From NCBI RefSeq assembly GCF_025979705.1, contig NZ_CP110136.1, positions 2,852,001-2,916,000 on the forward strand: a stretch of 64,000 bases of DNA, given 5' to 3'. Made by a program: the position numbers and the translations under genes. Positions 1 through 9,177 of this stretch are shown one piece after another. How positions within the stretch are numbered: position 1 is the first letter of the stretch; each line of letters begins with the position of its first letter. The DNA is from Hymenobacter sp. YIM 151858-1. GTDB taxonomy: Bacteria; Bacteroidota; Bacteroidia; Cytophagales; Hymenobacteraceae. The notes below the pieces were generated by a model. That model had not been told where the DNA came from, made no database searches, and saw nothing but the letters and a program-made list of their open reading frames with translations.

Positions 1-601
1 GGTAGCGGTGGAGTTCATGGATGTGGCGCGCTAAGCTGTTGGTGGTGAAAGGAGCAAGGCGTGGCTGCGGTACCTAGGGTGGCACACCCCAATACTTGCA
101 GCCCGACAATTGAATCTACCAAAAAAATCTTAGAGCGGTTACATTTTTTACCCGTTAGGCACAGAGCAACCCGCAAACATAGCGCTGCGCCAAACGCTGT
201 AAGCTACGGCCCGAGGGCTAATAATTTGGCAAGGGCACAGTCTGCTGCCGGCAATAGGGCAACCCACCACTTGCTAACTAACTGTCGGCCAACATATACT
301 GGGTACTTGGCACCCAGCTGGCCTCTCCGTAGCTGTGGCCTTGCTAGCGCAGGCGGCCCTTTTCAGTTGCAGTACCTGGCTGAGGCAAGCTGCGCGGCTA
401 CGTCGTTAGGACTTTGTTGTTGCATTGAATGGATAATAAATTTCATCGATACAATTTTTTATTAATTATATACAGTTAAATTAGCTAGGTAAGCTTTCTT
501 CTTAAGCTCTGCTCGTCATCCGACACTCACTTGTGTAGCGGAGCAGGATTCTGTTTGCCCGCCCCAAACCCGATTTTTCAACCCACACACCTATTCAGTT
601 T
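1..601. other. Intergenic region without a supported gene
   Basis: This stretch holds no convincing gene. A GTG-started frame covers 61-465, but its translation has no recognisable domain, signal peptide or protein-like composition. The end of the region (about 420-490) is AT-rich, unlike the GC-rich surroundings, and probably belongs to the promoter region of the large adhesin gene that follows. Confidence 0.6.
531..557 (+). promoter_or_regulatory. Candidate Bacteroidota promoter for the MBG-repeat adhesin
   Basis: TTG at 531-533 and TCTGTTTG at 550-557 fit the Bacteroidota sigma-A pattern (TTG, then TAnnTTTG) with one mismatch and a 16-base spacer. The start codon is 45 bases downstream. 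Assigned by eye only. Confidence 0.35.
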
Positions 602-3600
602 ATGAATACATGTCTACATCCTGCCAAACATAGGACATGGATAATGGCATATGTGCCATTCCTGGTTCTCATTCTGGCCAGTGCTAGTGCATTTGCGCAG
701 ACAATCGAAACTAAAGCCATTCTCCCAACTACCTACTGTACCGGTTCAGCTATAAGCGTACCCTTCAAAATCACGGGAACGGGCTTTACCACTAGTTCGG
801 CGTTTACTGTACAGGTAGCGCCAAATATAAACTTCAACAGTAGCAACACTAAAGACCTGGGTACTGTCCAGTTTTCCAACCTGGGTTCGGGTGACCTTAC
901 AGCTGTGGTTTCTATCCCCACAAACCTGTTGCTCTCGGGCAACTATCGCGTAAGAGTAACAAGCAATATCTCACCGGCACCAAATTACACACCTAGCCCG
1001 ACCACGATAACTATTAATCCCGTTCCACCTGCTCCGGCCCCAATTACTGGTACCCCGTCTGCTTGCGTGGGCGGCAGTACACAACTGAATACCACCACAT
1101 CGGGAGGCACTTGGAGTAGTTCTAATACAAACGTTGCGACTGTCACCACCACTGGCTTGGTTACCGGCGTAGCGGCCGGATCAGCGTCCATCATCTATAC
1201 CGTTTCAAGCAGCGGATGTACCAACAGCACGTCTGTGCCGGTAACGATAACCCAACCCGCTCCTCCTACCACCACTACCGCCTTAACTTATTGCCAAAAC
1301 GCAATTGCCCCGGCGCTTACTGCCAGCGGCAGTAACCTGCGTTGGTACGCTACCGCAACCGCTACCACCAGCTCGACTACGGCCCCAACACCCAGCACCG
1401 CCAGCGTGGGCCTTACGAGCTACTATGTAAGCCAAACGGTAAACGGCTGCGAAAGCCCTAGGTCGAAAATCGACGTTACCATTAATGCAGCGCCCACGGC
1501 TACCATCACGGCCAGCGGGCCCACCAGCTTTTGCACCGGCAGCTCGGTCACGCTTTCGGCTCCGGCGGGCCTAAGCTACCTGTGGAGCAACGGCGCTACC
1601 ACGCAATCGATTACGGCCTCGGCAAGCGGCAGCTACTCCGTTACGGTTACCAACGGCAGCAACTGCTCAGCTACCTCGGCAGCTACGGTTGTGACCGTAA
1701 CGCCCGCCCCCAGCCTCAGCATTACAGCCCCCACGGCTGTTTGCGCACCCGGTACCGTAAACCTGACGGCCGCTGCGGTAACCGCCGGAAGCACGCTCCC
1801 TGATGGCACCGTTCTCAGTTATTGGACCAACGCAGCCGCCACCACGGCGCTGAACAGCCCCGAAGCGGTAGCCGCCAGCGGCACCTACTACATAAAAGCC
1901 ACCAACGGCAGCTGCACCGATGTCAAACCCGTTGCAGTTACCGTAAATCCGGCGCCCACCACGGCCAATGCCGGCCCCGACCAAAGCCTGGACGGTGAAA
2001 CCGCTACGCTGGCTGCCAACGCCCCGCAGGTGGGCAGCGGCACCTGGAGCGTGGTAAGCGGCGAGGGCGGCTCATTTGGCAGCGCGGCCAGCCCAACCAG
2101 TACCTTTTCGGGGGTAGCCGGCAACACGTATAAACTGCGCTGGAGCATCGGCACGGGTTTGTGCCCCGCCTCTACCGATGAGGTCACAATCGAGCTGAAA
2201 AAGGTGAGCACGACCACCACCGTGGCCGATGCCAGCGGCGTGTATGGCGCCGGCTCGGTTACCCTTACGGCCACCGTACAACCCAACCCCGGCGGCGGCT
2301 CCGTCGATTTTTACCTAGGGGGCGCCAAAGTGGGTACCAGCCCGGTGGGCAACGGCGGGGTAGCTACCCTGGCCTACAACGCCAGCCAGCTGAATGCCTC
2401 GGGCACTACGCCTTACGCTATTTCGGCCAGCTTTCTGGGGGCCGGCTACTTCACGGCTAGCAACAGCGGCCCCGGCCAGCTCACGATTACGCCGGCTCCG
2501 GCCACCATCAGCTTAAGCGGGCTGAGCGCCACGTACGACGGTTCGCCCAAAACGGCATCGGCTACTACCAGCCCGGCGGGGCTGGCTTTGAGCATCAGCT
2601 ACGACGGCAATGCCGCGGCCCCTACCGAAGCCGGTACGTACGCCGTGGTAGCGACCCTGAACAACGCCAACTACACGGCCGCCAACGCTACGGGCAGCCT
2701 GGTAATTGCCCCGGCCGGCAACAGCATCAGCTTTGAGGCGCTGGCCAACCAAACCTACGCCCCCAATGCCACGCTCCCGCTGGCCGCTACGGCTAGCTCG
2801 GGCTTGCCCGTAAGCTTCGAGGTGACGGCCGGGCCCGCCAGCATCAGCGGCAACACGCTCACCATTGCGGGTGCGGGCACCATTACGGTAAAGGCCACGC
2901 AAGCCGGCAACAACAACTACGCGGCGGCCACAGCCGTGAGCCGCAGCTTTGCGGTAGCCAAAGCCGACCAAACCATCGAGTTTGCGGCACTCAGCGCCAA
3001 GACGTTCGGCGATGCTGATTTTGAGCTGACGGCCGGCAGCACCGCGCTGCTGCCCATCGGGTTTGCGGTAACGGGCCCCGCCACGCTGCTGCCCGACGGC
3101 AAAACCCTGCGCCTAACCGGTGCCGGCTCGGTTACGGTAACGGCCGAGCAACCCGGCAACGACAACTACAACGCGGCCGCAGCCGTGAGCCGCACATTTG
3201 CCGTTGACAAAGCTACCGCTACCCTGCAGCTGGGCACCCTGGCTTTTGGCTACGATGGCAGCGCCAAACCCGTGGCGGCCACTACCACGCCCGGCGGTTT
3301 GGCCGGAATAAGCATCACGTACGACGGCTCGGCCACGGCCCCCACGGCCGCCGGTAGCTACGCCGTGGTGGCTTCGCTCGACAACCCTAACTACCAAGCC
3401 ATCAGTGCCACTGGCACCTTGGTTATCAGCAAAGCTGTGGCCACGGTTACCCTCGATGGCCTCAGCCAAACCTATAGCGCCACGCCCAAAACGGTAACGG
3501 CCAGCACCTCGGCAGCGGGCAGCAGCTTCAGCTACAGCTTCCGGAAAAACAACGCGGTGGTTGCCGAGCCCACGGCCGCCGGCAGCTACGAGGTTACGGC

Positions 3601-6600
3601 TACGCTCGATAACCCCAATTACACGGGCAGCGCCACCGGCACGCTGGTAATTGCACCGGCAGCACTGGCGGTTACCGTTGCCGATAAAAGCCGGGCGTAC
3701 GCCGCCCCCGACCCTGCCCTGACGGGCACACTTACCGGCGTGCAAGGCGCCGACAACATTACGGCCAGCTACAGCACCACCGCCACGGCTACCAGCAACG
3801 TAGGCAAATACCCCATAACCGCTACCCTGCTCGACCCCCAGGGCAAACTCAGCAACTACACGGTAACCAATACGCCCGGCGAGCTTAGCGTTGTGCCGGC
3901 CGCGGCCACCATCAGCCTGGCCGACCTAGGCGGGCACACCTACGATGGCACCACCAAAGCCGCCACGGTGAGCACCTCGCCGGCCGGCCTGCCCGTAACG
4001 GTTACCTACAACGGCGCGGCCCCGCTGCCCAGCGCGGCCGGCACCTACGCCGTGGTGGCTACCCTCAACAATGCCAACTACTCGGCCGCCGATGCCACCG
4101 GCACTCTTACGATTGCCCCCAAGGCCCTGACGGTAAAAGCCAACGACAAAACCCGCACCTACGGCAACGCCAACCCAACCCTCGACGGCGAGTTTGATGG
4201 TGCCATACCCAACGACGGCATCACGGCCAGCTATGGCACCGCCGCCGATGCCGCCAGCAACGTGGGCGACTACCCCATAGCGGCCACCCTGAACGACCCG
4301 AAAGGCAAGCTCGGCAACTACGCGGTGAGCCAGCAAGACGGCAAGCTTACCGTGGAGGCACGCCCCGTAACGGTAACCGCCGACAGCAAAACCAAAGAGT
4401 ACGGCGACGCCGACCCCGGCCTGACGTACCAGATTACCGCTGGCTCGCTGGCCAACGGCAACAGCTTCAGCGGCAGCATTGCCCGCACCCCCGGCGAAAC
4501 CGTGGGTACCTACGCCATTGGGCGCAGTACGCTTAGCCTAGGTGCCAACTACCAGCTCAGCTTCGTGGAGGGCAGCCTGGCCATTGGCAAGGCCCCGCTT
4601 ACGGTGGCGGCCAACAACGCCAGCCGTGCCTACGGCGAGGCCAACCCCGCTTTCGGCGCTACTTACACGGGCTTCAAGAACAACGAAACGGCAACCGTGC
4701 TGGGTGGCACGCTAAGCCTGCAAACCGATGCCACCAGCACCTCGCCGGTGGGCACGTACGCCATCGAGGCCAGCGGGCTGACCTCGGGCAACTACGCCAT
4801 CGGGTACCAGCCGGGGGTGCTGCAGGTTGGGCGGCGCAGCGTGGCCGTTAAGGCCGATGCGCAAACCAAAGTGTACGGCACCTCCGACCCGGCCCTGACC
4901 TACACCATTACCGCCGGCTCGCTGGTGGGCACCGATGCGTTTGCGGGCGCCCTAGGTAGGGTCGCGGGCGAAGCCGCAGGCAGCTATGCCATTGAGCAAC
5001 GCACCCTGGCGCTAAGCAGCAACTACACGCTTACCTACACCGGCGCCGACCTCGCCATTACCAAGGCCACCCTGACGGTAGCCACCGATGCCCAAACCAA
5101 AACCTACGGCCAGGCGCTGCCGGCCAGCGCCTTTACGGGCAGCCTGAACGGGGTGGTGCCCGGCGACGACATTACGGCCTCGCGCACGAGCACGGGCGCC
5201 GCGGCCGGGGCCAATGCCGGTAGCTACGACATTGTGGCCACGCTCCTCGACCCGGACAGCAAACTCGGCAACTACATCGTCAGCAACCCCGCCGGCACCC
5301 TCACGGTGAGCAAAGCCCCGCTGACCGTAACGGCCAACAACGCCACCAAGGCCTACGGGGCGGCTATGCCCGCCCTGGGCGTAAGCTACGCGGGCCTCGT
5401 GAACGGCGAACTGGCTCCGAAAACGCTGCCCAGCGTGAGCACCACAGCCACGGCCGGCAGCCCGGTAAAAGCTGGCGGCTACCCCATTACCGCCCTAGGT
5501 GCCGCCGACGGCAACTACGACATCAGCTACCAAACCGGCACCCTCACCGTTACGCCGGTTGATCTGATCGTAACGGCCGACAACAAGAGCAAGGTGTATG
5601 GCCAAGCCAATCCGGCCTTCACGGCCAGCTACTCGGGCCTCGTGAACAACGACGCGCCAGCCAGCCTGGGCGGCACGCTAAGCTTTGCCACGCAGGCCAC
5701 GGCCGGCAGCCCGGTGGGCGCTTACGACATAACGCCCGGCGGCCTGATTTCAGGCAATTACACGCTGGAGTTTAAAACCGGTAAGCTCACCATCGGCAAA
5801 GCGCAGCTGAGCGCCACCGCCGACAACAAGAGCCGTTTGTACGGCGAGGCTAATCCGACCTTCGGTGGTACGCTCACAGGGGTGCAAAACTCCGACGCCA
5901 TTACGGCCAGTTACACCACTACGGCTACGCCAGGCACCGACGCCGGCACCTACAGCATTGTAACCAGCCTGAACGACCCCAATCAGAAGCTGGGCAACTA
6001 CGAAGTGAATCTGACCAACGGTGTGCTGACCATCGGTAGGGCTACCCTAACGGTTACGGCTGATAACAAAAGCAAAACCTACGGCGACGCCAACCCGCCC
6101 CTCACGGTGAGCTACAGCGGCTTTGTGCTGAACGAAACCGCCTCGGTGCTGCCTACAGCCCCAAGTGCCAGCACCACGGCTACGCAGAGCAGCGGCGCCG
6201 GGAACTACCCCATCACGGCTGCTGGTGGCGCTTCGACTAACTACGCCTTCAAGTACGTAGCCGGCACCCTCGCCGTAGGCAAAGCCGAGCTTACAGTGAA
6301 GGCCAACGACGCCAGCCGCACCTACGGGCAAGCGAATCCGGCCTTCACGGCGCACTACTCCGGCTACGTGAACGGCGACGACGCGGCGGCCCACACCGGC
6401 GCGCCCCAGCTTACCACCCCCGCCACCAGCACGAGCAACGTAGGCCCGTACGACATTGTAGCGGCGGTTGGCTCCTTGCAGTCGGCCAACTACAGCTTCC
6501 GGTTTGCGCCGGGCACCCTTACCATCGGCAAGGCCACTATTACCGTTGGCAACACCAGCCGCGCCAAAACCTACGGCGCCGCCCTGGCGGCCACCGATTT

Positions 6601-8497
6601 TGCGGGCCCGCTGGATGGCGCGGTAGCCACGGACGGGATTACGGCCACGCGCACCAGCACCGGGGCCGCGGCCGCGGCCAACATCGGCCAGTACCCCATC
6701 AAGGCCACGCTCCTCGACCCCAACGGCAGACTGGGCAACTACACCGTAACCAACACCGACGGTACGCTGACCGTTGAAAAGGCCCCGCTAACGGTTGTGG
6801 CGGCCAACCAGCAGCGCACCTACGGCGACGCCAACCCGTCCCTGACGGGCCAGCTGACGGGCCTCCAGAACGCCGATGCCATTACGGCCAGCTACAGCAC
6901 CATCGCCACCGCGGCTACGGGCGTGGGCAACTACGTAATCGAGCCCGCCCTCAACGACCCCAACGGCAAGCTCGGCAACTACGCCGTTACCAAAACCAAC
7001 GGCACCCTTGCCATAAGCCCACGCCCCGTAACGGTAACGGCCGACAGCAAAACCATGGTGTATGGCGAGGCCGAACCGGCCCTGACGTATAAAATCACGG
7101 CGGGTAATCTGGTGAACAACGATGCCTTTACCGGAGCGCTGTCGCGCGCGGCGGGCACCAATGTGGGCACGTACGCCATCCTGCGCAACACCCTGGCCCT
7201 AGGTGCCAACTACACCCTCACGTACCTAGGGGCCAACCTCACCATTACGCCGCAGTTTGCCAACCCCGTGGCCGACACCTACTACACCGGCTCGAAGTTT
7301 TACTGGAGCACCGGGCCCACCAGCAACACCGTAACGCTGAACCTGGTAACCACCCTGAAGAACAACCCCAACTACGGCGGCGACATGCGCACGGCCCGCG
7401 CCTCGTTCTTCGTGCGCAAGGCCGATGGCTCGCTCACGCCCATCAACGGGGCGCAAAACCTGCCGGTGGGCCTGGTGAACCCCGATGACATGAGCACCGG
7501 CACGGCCGCGGCCAATGTGCAGTACTCCTTTAGCGGCGGGGCCGAGGTTATCAACATTGCCGTGAAAGTAACCGGCAACTACCGCAGCTACGACGACGGC
7601 ACCAAGGACGCCCCCGTAACGCTGGCCGTGCCCACGCCCGGCGGCCTTATTGCCGGCGGCGGCTCGTTTACCGAAACCGGCTCGGCCGGTTTTATCAAGG
7701 GCCGGGCCGATTTCGGTTTCTACGTGCAGTACAACAAGAGCCTGAAAAACCCGCAGGGCAGCGTTTCGGTAACGGTGCACAGCCCCTTCGACCGCACCGG
7801 TAAGGAAGACGGCAAAACGCACACCTACGTGCTGAAGAGCAACGCCATTTCGGTGCTGGCCGTGAACAACCCCAAAGCGCAGTTCAGCGGCAAGGCCAAC
7901 ATCAAGGAGATTGTGGACGGCGTGGAGCAAAGCATCGAAGGCAATTGCAACATGCAACTGGAGCTGATGGACGGTGTTGGCAACCCTGCAGTTCAGCCCG
8001 CTACGCAGGATTTGCTGGCCATTACCGTTTACCGCGCCAACGGCGGCGTGTGGTACTCGAGCCAGTGGGACGGCACCAAACCCGTGATGCGCATGGTGAA
8101 TGTGGCGGCCAAAGACCTGGTAACGGTGCATGGCGCGCCCAGCGGCACCGCTGCCGTAACGGCCACCACCCCAAGCAGCACGGCCAGCCTGGCCGTAACG
8201 GCCCCGGCTGCACCGGCTACCGCCAAACCGGCCGAGGCCACGGTGCTCGAGGTGTACCCCAACCCCATTGCCGACCAGGCCACGGTTCGCTTCCGGGCGG
8301 CTAAGGGCGGCAAAGCACAGGTGTACCTCTACAACCAGCTCGGGGCGCTGGTGGGCACGCTCTACAACGCCGAGGTGCAAGGCGGGCGAGAGTACCGGGT
8401 GCCGCTGCGGGCCACCGAGCTGCCCACGGGCACGTACTTCTGCCGCCTGATCGTCAACGGGCAGGTAGAAAACCGGCGCATCAGCATTGCCAAATAA
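602..8497 (+). CDS. Giant secreted MBG/YDG-repeat adhesin with type IX secretion tail
   Basis: This 2,631-residue protein is predicted to be exported by Sec and then attached to the cell surface or released through the type IX secretion system. Residues about 15-33 form a signal peptide ending in SAFAQ. The N-terminal 500 residues hold Ig-like/Big_2-type segments (for example TWSSSNTNVATV and the SYLWSNGATTQSI type). About residues 630-2200 are tandem beta-rich MBG and YDG repeats; typical units read VTADNKSKTYG and end YTVTN..GTLTV. The last 80 residues are a T9SS sorting domain starting EVYPNP and ending RRISIAK. There are few cysteines and many Thr/Ala/Gly residues. Such proteins usually act in adhesion or gliding; the ligand is unknown. 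The gene stands alone, closed by a terminator. Confidence 0.9.
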   Translation: MNTCLHPAKHRTWIMAYVPFLVLILASASAFAQTIETKAILPTTYCTGSAISVPFKITGTGFTTSSAFTVQVAPNINFNSSNTKDLGTVQFSNLGSGDLTAVVSIPTNLLLSGNYRVRVTSNISPAPNYTPSPTTITINPVPPAPAPITGTPSACVGGSTQLNTTTSGGTWSSSNTNVATVTTTGLVTGVAAGSASIIYTVSSSGCTNSTSVPVTITQPAPPTTTTALTYCQNAIAPALTASGSNLRWYATATATTSSTTAPTPSTASVGLTSYYVSQTVNGCESPRSKIDVTINAAPTATITASGPTSFCTGSSVTLSAPAGLSYLWSNGATTQSITASASGSYSVTVTNGSNCSATSAATVVTVTPAPSLSITAPTAVCAPGTVNLTAAAVTAGSTLPDGTVLSYWTNAAATTALNSPEAVAASGTYYIKATNGSCTDVKPVAVTVNPAPTTANAGPDQSLDGETATLAANAPQVGSGTWSVVSGEGGSFGSAASPTSTFSGVAGNTYKLRWSIGTGLCPASTDEVTIELKKVSTTTTVADASGVYGAGSVTLTATVQPNPGGGSVDFYLGGAKVGTSPVGNGGVATLAYNASQLNASGTTPYAISASFLGAGYFTASNSGPGQLTITPAPATISLSGLSATYDGSPKTASATTSPAGLALSISYDGNAAAPTEAGTYAVVATLNNANYTAANATGSLVIAPAGNSISFEALANQTYAPNATLPLAATASSGLPVSFEVTAGPASISGNTLTIAGAGTITVKATQAGNNNYAAATAVSRSFAVAKADQTIEFAALSAKTFGDADFELTAGSTALLPIGFAVTGPATLLPDGKTLRLTGAGSVTVTAEQPGNDNYNAAAAVSRTFAVDKATATLQLGTLAFGYDGSAKPVAATTTPGGLAGISITYDGSATAPTAAGSYAVVASLDNPNYQAISATGTLVISKAVATVTLDGLSQTYSATPKTVTASTSAAGSSFSYSFRKNNAVVAEPTAAGSYEVTATLDNPNYTGSATGTLVIAPAALAVTVADKSRAYAAPDPALTGTLTGVQGADNITASYSTTATATSNVGKYPITATLLDPQGKLSNYTVTNTPGELSVVPAAATISLADLGGHTYDGTTKAATVSTSPAGLPVTVTYNGAAPLPSAAGTYAVVATLNNANYSAADATGTLTIAPKALTVKANDKTRTYGNANPTLDGEFDGAIPNDGITASYGTAADAASNVGDYPIAATLNDPKGKLGNYAVSQQDGKLTVEARPVTVTADSKTKEYGDADPGLTYQITAGSLANGNSFSGSIARTPGETVGTYAIGRSTLSLGANYQLSFVEGSLAIGKAPLTVAANNASRAYGEANPAFGATYTGFKNNETATVLGGTLSLQTDATSTSPVGTYAIEASGLTSGNYAIGYQPGVLQVGRRSVAVKADAQTKVYGTSDPALTYTITAGSLVGTDAFAGALGRVAGEAAGSYAIEQRTLALSSNYTLTYTGADLAITKATLTVATDAQTKTYGQALPASAFTGSLNGVVPGDDITASRTSTGAAAGANAGSYDIVATLLDPDSKLGNYIVSNPAGTLTVSKAPLTVTANNATKAYGAAMPALGVSYAGLVNGELAPKTLPSVSTTATAGSPVKAGGYPITALGAADGNYDISYQTGTLTVTPVDLIVTADNKSKVYGQANPAFTASYSGLVNNDAPASLGGTLSFATQATAGSPVGAYDITPGGLISGNYTLEFKTGKLTIGKAQLSATADNKSRLYGEANPTFGGTLTGVQNSDAITASYTTTATPGTDAGTYSIVTSLNDPNQKLGNYEVNLTNGVLTIGRATLTVTADNKSKTYGDANPPLTVSYSGFVLNETASVLPTAPSASTTATQSSGAGNYPITAAGGASTNYAFKYVAGTLAVGKAELTVKANDASRTYGQANPAFTAHYSGYVNGDDAAAHTGAPQLTTPATSTSNVGPYDIVAAVGSLQSANYSFRFAPGTLTIGKATITVGNTSRAKTYGAALAATDFAGPLDGAVATDGITATRTSTGAAAAANIGQYPIKATLLDPNGRLGNYTVTNTDGTLTVEKAPLTVVAANQQRTYGDANPSLTGQLTGLQNADAITASYSTIATAATGVGNYVIEPALNDPNGKLGNYAVTKTNGTLAISPRPVTVTADSKTMVYGEAEPALTYKITAGNLVNNDAFTGALSRAAGTNVGTYAILRNTLALGANYTLTYLGANLTITPQFANPVADTYYTGSKFYWSTGPTSNTVTLNLVTTLKNNPNYGGDMRTARASFFVRKADGSLTPINGAQNLPVGLVNPDDMSTGTAAANVQYSFSGGAEVINIAVKVTGNYRSYDDGTKDAPVTLAVPTPGGLIAGGGSFTETGSAGFIKGRADFGFYVQYNKSLKNPQGSVSVTVHSPFDRTGKEDGKTHTYVLKSNAISVLAVNNPKAQFSGKANIKEIVDGVEQSIEGNCNMQLELMDGVGNPAVQPATQDLLAITVYRANGGVWYSSQWDGTKPVMRMVNVAAKDLVTVHGAPSGTAAVTATTPSSTASLAVTAPAAPATAKPAEATVLEVYPNPIADQATVRFRAAKGGKAQVYLYNQLGALVGTLYNAEVQGGREYRVPLRATELPTGTYFCRLIVNGQVENRRISIAK

Positions 8498-8519
8498 CGG
8501 TGCGTGCGCCGTGATAAGT

Positions 8520-8557
8520 AAAGCGGCCGGGCAGTGCCCGGCCGCTTTACATTTTTA
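8520..8557 (+). terminator. Rho-independent terminator of the adhesin gene
   Basis: A perfect 13-bp stem (AAAGCGGCCGGGC at 8520-8532 with its complement at 8536-8548) around a 3-base loop is followed by ACATTTTTAT. It lies 22 bases past the adhesin stop codon. Confidence 0.85.
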
Positions 8558-8667
8558 TATTTCTCCCAAACCGTCATTCGGCGGCAGCACAAGGCATTAG
8601 CGGCACAATTGTTGAGTTTGACCCAGGGCGCGGTTACCCTTCCGCGTGTATGGAAAATCCATTGTTC

Positions 8668-8700
8668 AAAGCCCCGAGGCCTTGCTTCGGGGCTTTTTTA
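8668..8700 (+). terminator. Second terminator hairpin with T-run
   Basis: AAGCCCCGAGG, a short loop CCTTG, then CTTCGGGGCTTTTTTA forms a strong hairpin with a U-tract. It follows about 110 bases (8558-8667) that carry no recognised gene, so it may be a backup terminator or mark the end of a short untranslated RNA. Confidence 0.7.
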
Positions 8701-8760
8701 TGCGGCCCCGGGAACTGCTTTTAGGCCGCTGCTGTTGCGCGCCCAACCTAGTTGCCGCCT

Positions 8761-9009
8761 ATGATATCAACTCAACTCACCTCTATGGGTTTTGTACCAA
8801 CCAAGCACATAAAAGCCGGCGGCGCGCGCCCGGCCGGTGTGCAGTACGAGCGCAAAGGCCCCCTCGAACCCATGTGCGTGTTCGTGGCCCTCGACGAAAC
8901 CTTCGCTGAAATTGTGCTAGGCCATGGCCAACGCCCACGGGTGTACGGCCGCGGGCGCTTTACCAGCGCCGACGAGCTGGGCAACTTTCTGCGCCTGCAC
9001 GCCAATTAA
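8761..9009 (+). CDS. Small hypothetical protein, 82 residues
   Basis: I do not recognise this protein. It is 82 residues from ATG 8761, or 74 from ATG 8785, where the more structured part begins (MGFVPTKHIKAGG). It has no signal peptide or membrane segment. The composition looks like a soluble globular domain, with alternating hydrophobic strands (MCVFVALDETFAEIVLG) and a C-terminal helix (ADELGNFLRLHAN). It lies between two terminators, so it is probably a single-gene transcript. Codon use is like its neighbours (GC-rich third positions). Confidence 0.55.
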   Translation: MISTQLTSMGFVPTKHIKAGGARPAGVQYERKGPLEPMCVFVALDETFAEIVLGHGQRPRVYGRGRFTSADELGNFLRLHAN

Positions 9010-9031
9010 TCTACGGCACTTACCCTTGCGG

Positions 9032-9060
9032 CGGGCCGCACCCTAGGTGGGTGCGGCCCG
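9032..9060 (+). terminator. GC-rich hairpin after the small protein, CCTAGG at its tip
   Basis: CGGGCCGCACCC at 9032-9043 pairs perfectly with GGGTGCGGCCCG at 9049-9060 around a TAGGT loop, so a CCTAGG hexamer sits at the apex. There is no long T-run, so termination strength is uncertain. Confidence 0.55.
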
Positions 9061-9177
9061 CTGGCCGTTTAGGGGGCAGGGCTGCGCAACGGGCGCCGGC
9101 TTTCGGTGTCGGTGGTGTGCTCGTATGGCCCGAAATAGTAGCTTCGGGCTTCCGCACACCTGCTCTCCTCTTTTCTT

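Noticed and set aside
61-465. 134-codon frame starting GTG before the adhesin gene
   Set aside because: No domain, no signal peptide, an erratic amino-acid pattern and low-GC codons at its end; it looks like chance.
4120-7250. Regularly spaced similar DNA blocks that might suggest a CRISPR or satellite array
   Set aside because: They are in frame and encode MBG/YDG protein repeats of 70-90 residues; there are no short constant repeats with unique spacers.
7226-8380. 384-codon antisense frame inside the adhesin gene
   Set aside because: The GC-rich third positions of the real gene create long antisense frames; the translation is low-complexity Gly/Ala/His/Arg with no family resemblance.
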